From the NCBI RefSeq assembly GCF_014287585.1, contig NZ_JACOOJ010000032.1, forward strand, positions 1 through 64,000: a DNA stretch of 64,000 bases, written 5' to 3'. This document shows positions 28,671-36,855 of this stretch, in pieces. Origin of the DNA: Parabacteroides hominis (GTDB taxonomy: Bacteria; Bacteroidota; Bacteroidia; Bacteroidales; Tannerellaceae). The position numbers and the translations under genes are program-made. Numbering within the stretch: the stretch's first letter is position 1; every line of letters starts with the position of its first letter. The notes beneath the pieces are model-generated. The model had not been told where the DNA came from, searched no databases, and saw nothing but the letters and a program-made list of their open reading frames with translations.

Positions 28671-28949
28671 ATGATTAAGAATATGGATTACATTATCACT
28701 CATTATCCGGATAAGAAACGTTTTGAAACGCAGGTGGATGGCGTAACGGCTTTTGTACAGTATCGTTTGTCCGGAGACAAGCTGGATATTATTCACACCC
28801 TTGTTCCTCCTGCCATCGAAGGGCGGGGGATTGCTGCCGCTTTAGTGAAATACGCTTATGATTATGCTCTCGAAAACGGCATGAAACCGTTGGCAACCTG
28901 CCGATATGCAGTGGCCTGGTTGCATCGGCATCCTGACTATGCCGGGTAA
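28671..28949 (+). CDS. Small GNAT-family (YjdJ-like) acetyltransferase
   Basis: 92 residues (or 88 from ATG 28683). The fold is the minimal GNAT type: FVQYRLSGDKLDIIHTLVPPAIEGRGIAAALVKYA carries the acetyl-CoA loop (EGRGIAAAL), and a late CRYAVAWLHRHPDY is characteristic of the YjdJ/NATD1 group. The ATG directly abuts the stop of the AsmA-like gene, so translation is coupled. The acceptor substrate is unknown. Confidence 0.85.
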   Translation: MIKNMDYIITHYPDKKRFETQVDGVTAFVQYRLSGDKLDIIHTLVPPAIEGRGIAAALVKYAYDYALENGMKPLATCRYAVAWLHRHPDYAG

Positions 28950-28957
28950 CGGCGTGT

Positions 28958-29605
28958 TCAGCCTTTGATCTCTACCCCCAGCATACGAATCAGTTCCAAT
29001 GCCTGCAAGGAAGAGACGGAAGATCCCCGTAATTCGCTATTGGCGAGGTTTGTGATGCGGATACCGGATATTTCCGAGTTCGACAGATCGATTCCTTTCA
29101 GGGCAGTGCGATAAAACTCTGCTTCCATCAGGTTGCAGGCGTCGAATGCAACATTCGTAAGTTGGCAACCTTCTATTCCGGCTCCCCGCAGGTTAGAGTT
29201 GATGAATTGTATATATCGCATTTTGCTCATCGAAAGGTTCATATATTCTCCCCGGCATTCTTCGAATGTGATATGATTGAATATCCCGTCTGCCATATTG
29301 GTGCCCATCAACTTGCAACCGGTAAACTCCACCCGGTGGAAGCCGCACCCTGAAAGATTTACATTCGATAGATCGCAGTTCTTGAAAATGGCATCGCTGA
29401 ATTGGGATTTCCGGATGCTACACGTTCCAAAGCTACAGTTGGAGAAAAGGCAGGATTGCACCGAGAGATTACTTTTCTTTATCCCTTCAATACGCAGCCC
29501 TTTGAAAGAGTACTCGATCAGATCTTCATCATTCTTTTCTAACGCTGTCTGTATGTCTATGTCTTCATGAAGAGCGCTTGCCAAACGAGGTTGTGTAATT
29601 TTCAT
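28958..29605 (-). CDS. Qnr-like pentapeptide-repeat protein
   Basis: 215 residues made almost entirely of A(D/N)LXX-type pentapeptides (FSDAIFKNCDLSNVNLSGCGF and further), forming a right-handed quadrilateral beta-helix. Length and the terminal SLQALELIRMLGVEIKG strongly resemble the Qnr/McbG group (about 215 residues, ending in a helix of the pattern ASLLMERLGI), which mimics DNA and protects gyrase. Whether it affects quinolone susceptibility is not known. It is monocistronic, convergent with the GNAT gene. Confidence 0.8.
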   Translation of the reverse strand: MKITQPRLASALHEDIDIQTALEKNDEDLIEYSFKGLRIEGIKKSNLSVQSCLFSNCSFGTCSIRKSQFSDAIFKNCDLSNVNLSGCGFHRVEFTGCKLMGTNMADGIFNHITFEECRGEYMNLSMSKMRYIQFINSNLRGAGIEGCQLTNVAFDACNLMEAEFYRTALKGIDLSNSEISGIRITNLANSELRGSSVSSLQALELIRMLGVEIKG

Positions 29606-29651
29606 ATGCTATCTATTTTATGAATGGAAAGTAAAAGTATATATTATGAAT

Positions 29652-29694
29652 AAAAAAAGAAAAGAGGACATATCTTTCGATATACCCTCTTTTT
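29652..29694 (-). terminator. Terminator of tRNA-Pro
   Basis: On the minus strand AAAGAGG and CCTCTTT pair around an inner ATATC/GATAT stem with a GAAA loop, followed by CTTTTTTT. It lies directly behind the tRNA-Pro gene. Confidence 0.85.
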
Positions 29695-29698
29695 GTAG

Positions 29699-29772
29699 TC
29701 GGGATGAGAAGACTCGAACTTCCGACCTCCACGTCCCGAACGTGGCGCGCTAGCCAACTGTGCTACATCCCG
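29699..29772 (-). tRNA. tRNA-Pro (CGG)
   Basis: 74 bases without encoded CCA. The acceptor CGGGATG/CATCCCG, D-arm GCACAGTTGGCTAGCGC, anticodon stem CCACG/CGTGG with loop TTCGGGA (anticodon CGG) and T-arm with TTCGAGT are all present. Confidence 0.93.
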
Positions 29773-29788
29773 TTTTTGATTACGGCTG

Positions 29789-29818
29789 CAAAGGTACAAC
29801 TAATTTTTAAACCGCAAA
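29789..29818 (-). promoter_or_regulatory. Promoter of tRNA-Pro
   Basis: On the minus strand TTTG (29818-29815), an 18-base spacer and TACCTTTG (29796-29789) form a perfect Bacteroidales promoter. Confidence 0.8.
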
Positions 29819-29907
29819 TAGTTTTGCTGTTTTTTTTCATGTGGAACGTGATTTTTTTCTATCTCTTCTTTAAAATACAATTTCTTTGAATATTTTCCAT
29901 TGAAACA

Positions 29908-29938
29908 TTTGGAGTATAACAAATAATGTTTACCTTTG
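29908..29938 (+). promoter_or_regulatory. Promoter of tRNA-Phe
   Basis: TTTG (29908-29911), a 19-base spacer and TACCTTTG (29931-29938) are a textbook Bacteroidales promoter, 20 bases before the tRNA. Confidence 0.85.
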
Positions 29939-29958
29939 CACCCGTTAAACAAAACAAC

Positions 29959-30031
29959 GGTGCCATAGCTCAGTTGGTAGAGCAAAGGACTGAAAATCCT
30001 TGTGTCCCCGGTTCGATTCCTGGTGGCACCA
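29959..30031 (+). tRNA. tRNA-Phe (GAA)
   Basis: 73 bases without encoded CCA. The acceptor GGTGCCA/TGGCACC, D-arm GCTCAGTTGGTAGAGC, anticodon loop CTGAAAA (anticodon GAA) and T-arm GGTTCGATTCC are intact. Confidence 0.95.
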
Positions 30032-30035
30032 CCTG

Positions 30036-30080
30036 AAAAACAAGCAGTTACAATTATTTGTAGCTGCTTGTTTTGTTTTT
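30036..30080 (+). terminator. Terminator of tRNA-Phe
   Basis: AAAACAAGCAG pairs perfectly with CTGCTTGTTTT, with an inner TACAA/TTGTA stem, then TGTTTTT. It directly follows the tRNA. Confidence 0.85.
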
Positions 30081-30224
30081 ATAGCAAATGAGTTTGTTCA
30101 CGTTACTACGGAAAAGCAAAATAGGATTAAATTTGATTATAAGGAAAGAGGGAAGAAGCGGTTTAATTGTGTCATACTGCTAAAGAATGACATACTAAAA
30201 CTATTTTATCTCCCGTTAATTCTT

Positions 30225-30232
30225 TACATTTG
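30225..30232 (+). promoter_or_regulatory. Promoter -7 element of dxs operon
   Basis: TACATTTG fits TAnnTTTG, 19 bases before the dxs ATG. The -33 region is only T-rich. The rest of 30081-30224 shows no gene. Confidence 0.55.
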
Positions 30233-30251
30233 CCACAAAATTATAGCGGTT

Positions 30252-32159
30252 ATGACAGAATGCAAGGATGAACACATATTAAATTCCATTGATTACCCGG
30301 AGGATCTGCGCAAGTTGTCCCCCGATAAATTGGGAGAGGTATGTGCAGAGTTGCGTCAATATATAATAGATGTACTATCAGAGAACCCCGGACATCTTGG
30401 GGCAAGTCTCGGTACGGTAGAGCTGACGGTTGCACTACACTATGTTTTTAATACTCCCTACGACCGTATTGTATGGGATGTGGGGCATCAGGCGTATGGC
30501 CATAAAATACTGACCGGACGTCGGGAGGCCTTTCATACGCTTCGAAAATTCAAAGGAATAAGCGGTTTCCCTAATCCCCAGGAAAGTACCTATGACGCGT
30601 TTGTTGCCGGACATGCTTCAAATTCCATTTCGGCGGCTATGGGAATGTCGGTCGCTTCTGCCCTGAAAGGGGAAAAGGACAGGCACGTGATCGCTGTGAT
30701 CGGCGATGGAGCCATGACGGGCGGTTTGGCGTTCGAAGGTCTGAATAATGCTTCGGCCAATCCGAACAATCTGCTTATCATTCTTAATGATAACGATATG
30801 GCAATAGATCATGCAGTCGGTGGGTTGAGCCAGTATTTGGTGGATATCACAACCAGCCAGACGTACAATAAAATGCGCTATGATGTGTACCGCGGACTGC
30901 GCAAAATGAAGCTGATCAATAATGACCGCCGGGGAAACATCCTTCGCTTCAACAATAGTTTGAAAGCATTGCTCACGCAACAACATAATCTGTTTGAGGG
31001 ATTCAGCATCCGTTACTTCGGCCCGATCGACGGGCATGATGTCGATTATATGATCAAGGTGCTGAACGATATAAAAGATATGGAAGGCCCGAAGCTGTTA
31101 CATATCAAGACAAAGAAAGGCAAAGGATTCAAGCCGGCAGAAAAGTCGGCGACAGAATGGCATGCACCGGGACTGTTCAATAAGGAAACAGGAGAGCGGA
31201 TCATTGTCCACAAGCTGAACGAACCTCAACTTTATCAGGATGTCTTCGGGCATACCCTTGTCGAATTGGCCGAACAGGACGAACGGATCGTAGGAATCAC
31301 TCCTGCCATGCCGACGGGTTGTTCCATGACTTATATGATGAAAGCGTTCCCGAAGCGGGCGTTTGATGTCGGGATTGCCGAAGGGCATTCGGTGACTTTC
31401 TCTGCCGGACTTGCCAAAGAGGGGATGATCCCTTTCTGTAATGTCTACTCTTCTTTTATGCAGCGGGCATACGATATGGTGATACACGATGTCGCCCTCC
31501 AGAATCTTCATATGGTGATCTGCCTGGACCGTGCCGGTCTGGTTGGCGAAGACGGGGCGACGCATCACGGGGTGTTCGACCTTGCTTATCTGCGTCCGGT
31601 CCCGAACTTAGTTATTTCGTCCCCTTTGAACGAACTGGATTTGCGGAACCTGATGTACACCGGGTATAAGGAAAGCGACGGTCCGTTTGTGATCCGTTAT
31701 CCGCGCGGTAAGGGAGAGATGGCGGATTGGAGGAATAAGATGCATGTCCTGCCGATCGGGAAAGGTAAGAAGCTCCGTGATGGAGATGATATTGCAATCT
31801 TGTCGCTCGGCCCTATCGGCAACGAAGTGATAAAGGCTATAAAGGAGGTTGAGGGTGACGGCATATCGATTGCCCATTACGATATGATTTATTTAAAACC
31901 GATGGATGAAGAACTGCTGCACGAAGTCGGTAAAAGGTTCAGCCGTATCATAACTGTTGAAAACGGCGTGATCAGAGGCGGATTTGGCAGTGCTGTTCTG
32001 GAATTTATGGCTGATAACGGTTATACTCCGCAGGTGAAGCGGATCGGTGTGCCGGATGAGTTTGTGGAACATGGATCGATTCCCGAACTGTATAAACTAT
32101 GTGGCATGGATTCCAAAAGTATTGCAGGAGAAATAAAAAAGATGGTTATCGGAGGATAA
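30252..32159 (+). CDS. dxs: 1-deoxy-D-xylulose-5-phosphate synthase
   Basis: 635 residues. A thiamine-diphosphate enzyme condensing pyruvate and glyceraldehyde-3-phosphate to DXP, the first step of the MEP isoprenoid pathway and a source for thiamine and pyridoxal. The TPP-binding [17 protein letters not shown] lies at about residues 151-167, [15 protein letters not shown] near 427, and the C-terminal transketolase domain with IRYPRG follows. ATG 30252 gives the usual family length; a longer reading frame upstream crosses the tRNA and is not real. It is followed 29 bases later by trkA. Confidence 0.97.
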   Translation: MTECKDEHILNSIDYPEDLRKLSPDKLGEVCAELRQYIIDVLSENPGHLGASLGTVELTVALHYVFNTPYDRIVWDVGHQAYGHKILTGRREAFHTLRKFKGISGFPNPQESTYDAFVAGHASNSISAAMGMSVASALKGEKDRHVIAVIGDGAMTGGLAFEGLNNASANPNNLLIILNDNDMAIDHAVGGLSQYLVDITTSQTYNKMRYDVYRGLRKMKLINNDRRGNILRFNNSLKALLTQQHNLFEGFSIRYFGPIDGHDVDYMIKVLNDIKDMEGPKLLHIKTKKGKGFKPAEKSATEWHAPGLFNKETGERIIVHKLNEPQLYQDVFGHTLVELAEQDERIVGITPAMPTGCSMTYMMKAFPKRAFDVGIAEGHSVTFSAGLAKEGMIPFCNVYSSFMQRAYDMVIHDVALQNLHMVICLDRAGLVGEDGATHHGVFDLAYLRPVPNLVISSPLNELDLRNLMYTGYKESDGPFVIRYPRGKGEMADWRNKMHVLPIGKGKKLRDGDDIAILSLGPIGNEVIKAIKEVEGDGISIAHYDMIYLKPMDEELLHEVGKRFSRIITVENGVIRGGFGSAVLEFMADNGYTPQVKRIGVPDEFVEHGSIPELYKLCGMDSKSIAGEIKKMVIGG

Positions 32160-32188
32160 TATATCCTCATAATTAATCTCTATATAAA

Positions 32189-33526
32189 ATGAAAATTATT
32201 ATAGCCGGAGCCGGTGAAGTAGGAACCCACCTGGCAAAAATGTTATCACAGGAGAAACAGGATATTATCCTGATGGATCCGAATGAGGAGCGTTTGAATT
32301 TTACGAATTCAAGCATGGAGATCCTTCCTATGGTAGGTAATCCGACATCCATTCGGGACCTGGAAGAAGCCGGTATCAGGAAGGCGGACCTGTTTATCAG
32401 TGTCACGCCGGAAGAAACGACCAATGTGGCAGCCAGTATTCTGGCTTCTAAATTAGGAGCACGCAAGACGTTGACACGTATCAACAATTACGAATACCTG
32501 CTCCCTAAAAATAAGGAACTGTTCGAGAAGATGGGGATCGATTCCATGATCTACCCGGAAATGCTGGCAGCCAAAGAGATCGTGACGGCTGTCAAACGTC
32601 CGTGGACCCGTCAATACTGGGAGTTGTTCGGAGGCGCCCTGATCCTGATCGGCGTGAAGATACGCGATAACTCCCGGCTTGTGAACAAGCACCTGTCCGA
32701 ACTCTTGAACGAGCAGAAACTCTATCATATCGTTGCCATCAAACGGCAGAACGAGACCATTATCCCCCGTGGTACGGACCGTATAGAATCAGGCGATATC
32801 GTTTTCTTCACAACGACCAAAGGCCATATCGAAGATGTCCGGCTACACGCCGGCAAGCGAGACCCCGAAGTGAAGAAAGTCATCATTATGGGAGGCAGCC
32901 GTATCGCGATCCGTACCTGCCAGTATCTCCCGAACAATATCCGTGTAAAAGTAATCGAGACAAACAAAGACAAGAGCCATCGCATAGCCGAGGTCGTCCC
33001 CGGAAATGTCCTGATCATCAACGGGGACGGACGCGATACCGACCTGTTGATGCAGGAAGGGATCAAAGACGCACAGGCGTTTATCGCGCTGACGGATAAT
33101 TCGAGTACGAACATCCTGGCCTGCCTGGCCGCCAAACGCGCCGGAGTATTCAAGACCATCGCCAAGATCGAGAATATCGATTATATCCCTTTGGCGGAAA
33201 GCATGGATATCGGTTCGGTTATCAATAAGAAACTGATTGCCGCCAGCCATATCTACCAGTTTCTGCTGGATGCAGACGTGTCGAACGTGAAATGCCTTAC
33301 CTTTGCCAATGCCGATGTGGCGGAACTTGTAGCCCGTCCCGATTCGAAGATTACCCGCAAGCAGGTAAAAGACCTGAACCTCCCGAAGGATTTAACGCTG
33401 GGCGGATTGATTCGTGACGGCGAGCCTATGATGATCAAGGGTGATACACATATCCAGGCATACGACCACGTCGTGGTGTTCTGTCTAGATACGGCCATGC
33501 GTAAGTTAGAGGACTACTTTAATTAA
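32189..33526 (+). CDS. trkA: Trk potassium uptake system, NAD-binding subunit TrkA
   Basis: 445 residues with two RCK modules. The first opens with the dinucleotide motif IIAGAGEVGTHLA (residues about 4-16) and the second has VIIMGGSRIAIR near residue 230 and VIETNKDKSHRIAE. It gates the TrkH channel by binding NADH/NAD or ATP on the cytoplasmic side. Ribosome access is 29 bases after dxs, and trkH follows 21 bases later, so the three genes probably form one operon. Confidence 0.95.
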   Translation: MKIIIAGAGEVGTHLAKMLSQEKQDIILMDPNEERLNFTNSSMEILPMVGNPTSIRDLEEAGIRKADLFISVTPEETTNVAASILASKLGARKTLTRINNYEYLLPKNKELFEKMGIDSMIYPEMLAAKEIVTAVKRPWTRQYWELFGGALILIGVKIRDNSRLVNKHLSELLNEQKLYHIVAIKRQNETIIPRGTDRIESGDIVFFTTTKGHIEDVRLHAGKRDPEVKKVIIMGGSRIAIRTCQYLPNNIRVKVIETNKDKSHRIAEVVPGNVLIINGDGRDTDLLMQEGIKDAQAFIALTDNSSTNILACLAAKRAGVFKTIAKIENIDYIPLAESMDIGSVINKKLIAASHIYQFLLDADVSNVKCLTFANADVAELVARPDSKITRKQVKDLNLPKDLTLGGLIRDGEPMMIKGDTHIQAYDHVVVFCLDTAMRKLEDYFN

Positions 33527-33547
33527 TGGTCAATTGTCAATTGCTTT

Positions 33548-35002
33548 ATGTTGAACGTACGTTTTATAATCAAGATGTTAGGGATGATGTTCATCCTCGA
33601 AACATTGTTTATGCTGGCAGCAACGGCAGTCGCTTTCTTGTATAAAGGCGACGACTTCTATCCGCTGCTGCAATCGAGCGGCATTATGTTCGGAACGGGA
33701 GTCCTTTTTACGTTGATCGGGCTACGAGCCAACGAGCATACCGCCGGGCGGCGTGAGGGGATGCTGACCGTTACCTTGACCTGGGCCCTTTTCTCCCTCT
33801 TGGGGATGTTGCCTTTCTATTTAGGAGGGTATATCGATAATGTGACGGATGCCTATTTCGAGACAATGTCCGGTTTCACGACGACAGGCTCTACCATATT
33901 GGCCGATATCGAAGCGCTTCCGCACGGGATCTTGTTCTGGCGAAGCCTCACGCAATGGCAGGGCGGTATCGGGATGATCGTGTTTACCGTAGCCTTGATG
34001 CCTATTATCGGCGGTGGAGCCACCCAGATGTTCAATGCCGAGACTCCGGGGATCACGCACGAACGTTTCCGCCCGCGTGTCACACAGGTTGCCAAGCGCC
34101 TGTGGGGGGTCTACCTGTTCCTGACCATTATCCTTATCGGCCTTTTATGGGCGGGGCCGATGGACCTGTACGACTCTGTCAATCATGCGCTCACCTGTAT
34201 TTCTACCGGTGGCTATTCGACGAAGAATGCCAGTATAGCCTACTGGGACTCTGCTTATATCGAATATATAATTACGATCTTTATGTTTATCGGGGCGACC
34301 AATATCACCCTGATCTATTTCTTTTTTAACGGCAAGCCCAAGAAGCTGTTTACGGATGAAGAAACACGCTGGTTCTTCTGGTTCGTGCTGATTATTACGG
34401 CGATGTCGACAGCCTGGATCATGTATAAGGGCATCGTGGACGATTTCGGCACGGCTTTCAGGGAGGCCATCTTCCAGGTAGTGACGCTTGTCACCACTTG
34501 CGGTTTCGCAACGACCGATTATATCCCCTGGGGTCCCTTCTTCTGGCTGCTGGCGTTGGTTCTTATGATTGTCTGCGGTTGCGCGGGTTCTACCTGCGGA
34601 GGCTTGAAGATGGGACGTTTTGTGATCCTGACCAAGAACCTCTTCAATGAGTTTAAGAAACAGACCCATCCGCATGCCATTATTCCGGTGCGGATGAACG
34701 GGCATGCCATATCCGGCGATGTCGTCCACCGGGTGCTGGCTTTTGCCTTTGCTTATATAGCCTTGATCTTTGTCAGTTGCATGGTGCTGATGATCGACGG
34801 GATGGGGTTTGAAGAAACAATAGGCGCTGCCGTATCCTCTATCAGCAATGTCGGGCCTGGCCTGGGAAGTCTCGGCCCTGTCGGCAATTATGCCGAAGTG
34901 CCGACCGTATCGAAGTGGTTCCTCTCCTTCCTGATGATGGTAGGCCGTTTGGAGATATTCACGGTGCTGACTATACTGTTGCCGGGGTTCTGGAAACAAT
35001 AA
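33548..35002 (+). CDS. trkH: Trk potassium uptake system, channel subunit TrkH
   Basis: 484-residue inner-membrane K+ transporter with 8-10 membrane segments. The four selectivity loops are visible: MSGFTTTGSTIL, ALTCISTGGYST, LVTTCGFATTDY and SSISNVGPGLG. It forms the pore gated by TrkA. The stop is followed by a hairpin at 35011. Confidence 0.95.
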   Translation: MLNVRFIIKMLGMMFILETLFMLAATAVAFLYKGDDFYPLLQSSGIMFGTGVLFTLIGLRANEHTAGRREGMLTVTLTWALFSLLGMLPFYLGGYIDNVTDAYFETMSGFTTTGSTILADIEALPHGILFWRSLTQWQGGIGMIVFTVALMPIIGGGATQMFNAETPGITHERFRPRVTQVAKRLWGVYLFLTIILIGLLWAGPMDLYDSVNHALTCISTGGYSTKNASIAYWDSAYIEYIITIFMFIGATNITLIYFFFNGKPKKLFTDEETRWFFWFVLIITAMSTAWIMYKGIVDDFGTAFREAIFQVVTLVTTCGFATTDYIPWGPFFWLLALVLMIVCGCAGSTCGGLKMGRFVILTKNLFNEFKKQTHPHAIIPVRMNGHAISGDVVHRVLAFAFAYIALIFVSCMVLMIDGMGFEETIGAAVSSISNVGPGLGSLGPVGNYAEVPTVSKWFLSFLMMVGRLEIFTVLTILLPGFWKQ

Positions 35003-35010
35003 TCGGTATG

Positions 35011-35036
35011 TTACTTTTGGCTTGATCCAAAAGTAA
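35011..35036 (+). terminator. Perfect hairpin after trkH, likely terminator or repeat end
   Basis: TTACTTTTGG and CCAAAAGTAA pair over ten bases around CTTGAT; CTTGATC (35021-35027) can also pair with GATCAAG just downstream, giving an alternative fold. There is no T-run, so termination is not certain. Confidence 0.5.
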
Positions 35037-35219
35037 CCAAAAGATCAAGGCCGAACCTGCCTCGCTACTCCGTTCCCTCCGTTCGCTGTCGCATCTGAAA
35101 CTCGCTACGCTCAAACAGCAGATGCTCCGGGCGCTCACTGCGGTCTCTGCGCTTAACGCTCACCAGCTTAGGCCGGAAATAGAGCCTGACGGCTCTGTTG
35201 AGGATGTTATGCCGGGGTC
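35037..35219. repeat. Structured gene-free spacer, probable dispersed intergenic repeat
   Basis: No convincing gene. The sequence is rich in short CGCT/CGTT words and contains GCATCTG...CAGATGC inverted repeats, and it begins with a hairpin. I recall similar spacers after many Bacteroidales genes, so this is probably a dispersed repeat, but copies elsewhere cannot be checked here. Confidence 0.35.
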
Positions 35220-35429
35220 TTATCCCCGTATGTTATTAAAACATTCTTCAACGGAGATGAACGGGCCTCGTTCGATCTCATGGATATGTTCCCAGAATTC
35301 ATCTTGGGTAGCATGGGTTGGTTTGTTGGGATTCCACTTGCTTTCATTAGGCAAGGCTTGGCTTCTCCGCAGTCTGCCGGGGATGGCTGACTGGTAGGCT
35401 TTGGATGAAAGGTTACTTAATTTTGTCAT
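35220..35429 (-). CDS. Small protein, possibly 3' truncated
   Basis: 69 residues. The segment NPNKPTHATQDEFWEHIHEIERGPFISVEEC resembles small Bacteroidales proteins (pattern TQEEWWEHFREIEKGPF followed by a short helix). The last residues CFNNIRG run into the neighbouring repeat-like spacer, so the original C-terminus may have been replaced. Start ATG at 35429 is unambiguous. The function is unknown; an antitoxin-like role is possible but there is no toxin gene beside it. Confidence 0.5.
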   Translation of the reverse strand: MTKLSNLSSKAYQSAIPGRLRRSQALPNESKWNPNKPTHATQDEFWEHIHEIERGPFISVEECFNNIRG

Positions 35430-35519
35430 AGTTGTAATTTGTTATAAATTAATACTTATATACAATAAATCGGGAATGACCTAATAAACTGAGAGGGTGT
35501 ATCAAATATGCTTTATTTT

Positions 35520-35637
35520 AGATGATATATTATCTACTGCCATAGATAGGGTCATATCTACGGGCTTAGATGATACCCTATCTAAGGTAATAGATAGGAT
35601 ACCATCTATGGGAACAGATAGGAGGGTATCTATAATT
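35520..35637. repeat. Tandem array of 24-base units, AGAT-N8-ATCTA-N7
   Basis: Four full units and a 22-base partial fifth keep AGAT and ATCT eight bases apart in every copy, while the other positions vary widely. The array starts in the gap and runs into the stop codon of the HU-like gene (TAG at 35632-35630). Each unit is a small palindrome (AGAT...ATCT). Confidence 0.9.
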
Positions 35638-36436
35638 CACCCGGACGTTCCTCTTCTCCTTCATTCGGCATAGGGGTTCCGTCTGTGCATTTTAACGTCT
35701 TGCTGCTAAATTCGATACGCGGTGTTTTCAATAGCTGTGCAGAGCTTGTTCCCGCTCCCGCCTGCGTAACATGCACCAACTGATACATCTTCCCGATCAC
35801 AAGTCCTGCCGGGACCATAAACATCAGGCGTTTCGGTTCGTTGTTGAGGATGATGGAGGCTTTGATGCGGGTATCGTCCGAAGCGCCTACTTCCTGGAGG
35901 TAGATGCCGACCGAAGGGTCGTCGCCTTTGAGAGGGAGGTTTACGCCTTTCACTTCGAGCACCTGTGCGGAGGTGACGCTCTTGTTCACTTCGCCGTTTA
36001 CGGTGTTGATGATGGTGTCCATCTGGGCGAAGTGCTGGGCGGGGCCCATGTTTTCGACCATTGTTTCCAACATCGCTTTGCGCACTTCGGGCCCTACTGC
36101 CATCGAGGCGGTTACCTCATGCTTTGGACGCATGAAAGGTTCGTTTGCGGAGTTGAACACGCCCTTCGTGCCGAAGCGGAGGGTGAAGTAGTCGTAGTTG
36201 ATGTTGTTGCCTTGCAGCCCCATCTCTACGCCTTTTTCGGCGATGAGGCGGAAGTTTTCGATCAGTTTCTCTTTGGAGTCGGTCGTCACCCCGCCGTTTA
36301 CGACGAGTTGCGCCAGGTCGTCCAAAGAATAACTCATGCCGCCGATTATATTGAGCGTATAATCGTTTTCATCGGCAGTCAGGCTGTTGGGGACTGTGTT
36401 GCCTCTGAGTTTGCCCGGTTTTACTTTTTTAGCCAT
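35630..36436 (-). CDS. HU-like DNA-binding domain protein (Bvu_2165/DUF4469-type)
   Basis: 268 residues. The N-terminal about 130 residues (DYTLNIIGGMSYSLDDLAQLVV, LIENFRLIAEKGVEMGLQGNNINYDYFTLRFG) form a variant HU/IHF domain, and the C-terminal part (RIKASIILNNEPKRLMFMVPAGLVIG) is the Ig-like DUF4469 domain of this Bacteroidota family. It is expected to bind DNA. No promoter consensus lies in the 43 bases between its start and the inverted repeat; the only good promoter nearby points the other way, which fits a switched-off phase state. The 24-base array overlaps its stop. Confidence 0.8.
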   Translation of the reverse strand: MAKKVKPGKLRGNTVPNSLTADENDYTLNIIGGMSYSLDDLAQLVVNGGVTTDSKEKLIENFRLIAEKGVEMGLQGNNINYDYFTLRFGTKGVFNSANEPFMRPKHEVTASMAVGPEVRKAMLETMVENMGPAQHFAQMDTIINTVNGEVNKSVTSAQVLEVKGVNLPLKGDDPSVGIYLQEVGASDDTRIKASIILNNEPKRLMFMVPAGLVIGKMYQLVHVTQAGAGTSSAQLLKTPRIEFSSKTLKCTDGTPMPNEGEEERPGEL

Positions 36437-36479
36437 AATGATTAGCTTTAATGTTTATACTTGATGCATTCACTTGATA

Positions 36480-36517
36480 AAATGACTAATGAAAACGTAC
36501 GTTTTTTTTAGTCATTT
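36480..36517. repeat. Left 38-base inverted repeat of putative invertible segment
   Basis: Exact reverse complement of 36645-36682. The arm is itself an imperfect palindrome centred on AAACGTACGTTT with AATGACTAA/TTAGTCATT ends. Confidence 0.92.
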
Positions 36518-36613
36518 TTTCAGAGGAAATACAAGGGAGATGAGAAAATATATTTACTTGCTTATAATCCTTGTAAATTAATGTCTAATAGTGATTTTAC
36601 TCATAAATAAGTT

Positions 36614-36643
36614 TTTGATCTTATATTAAAAATCTTACCTTTG
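36614..36643 (+). promoter_or_regulatory. Promoter inside the putative invertible segment, facing right
   Basis: TTTG (36614-36617), an 18-base spacer and TACCTTTG (36636-36643) form a near-ideal Bacteroidales promoter ending one base before the right inverted repeat. It points away from the HU-like gene. The leftward direction has only a weak TATATTTT-like box. Confidence 0.75.
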
Positions 36644-36644
36644 C

Positions 36645-36682
36645 AAATGACTAAAAAAAACGTACGTTTTCATTAGTCATTT
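36645..36682. repeat. Right 38-base inverted repeat of putative invertible segment
   Basis: Perfect inverted copy of 36480-36517, with 127 bases between the arms. It contains the transcription start expected for the inside promoter. Confidence 0.92.
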
Positions 36683-36841
36683 CAAAACAGCCTCAAAACC
36701 CTCATCAACACAAGGTTTTATCACTTTTGCCACCTCGTTTTTATCCACCTGTTCTGGCTTTGTAAGTAGCTGATAATGAGCATGGCGTTTTTGCTGTTTT
36801 TGCCCTTTTTGCGATATAGGGCAACTTTTTCCCCTTTCCAT
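36677..36841 (-). CDS. Small ORF next to the inversion segment
   Basis: 54 codons from ATG 36841 (MERGKSCPISQKGQKQQK, then PEQVDKNEVAKVIKPCVDEGFEAVLK) with a plausible helical C-terminal half. Its stop lies inside the right inverted repeat. No clear ribosome site or promoter is seen, so it may be non-coding or the tail of something cut by the mobile element. Confidence 0.3.
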   Translation of the reverse strand: MERGKSCPISQKGQKQQKRHAHYQLLTKPEQVDKNEVAKVIKPCVDEGFEAVLK

Positions 36842-36855
36842 ATATACGCTTTTAT

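Noticed and set aside
30000..30251. N-terminal extension of dxs starting in the tRNA gene
   Set aside because: It runs through tRNA-Phe and its terminator; the ATG at 30252 gives the normal family length.
35520..35637. CRISPR array
   Set aside because: The conserved part is only half-sites within 24 bases, there are no repeat/spacer blocks of 25-40 bases and no cas genes.
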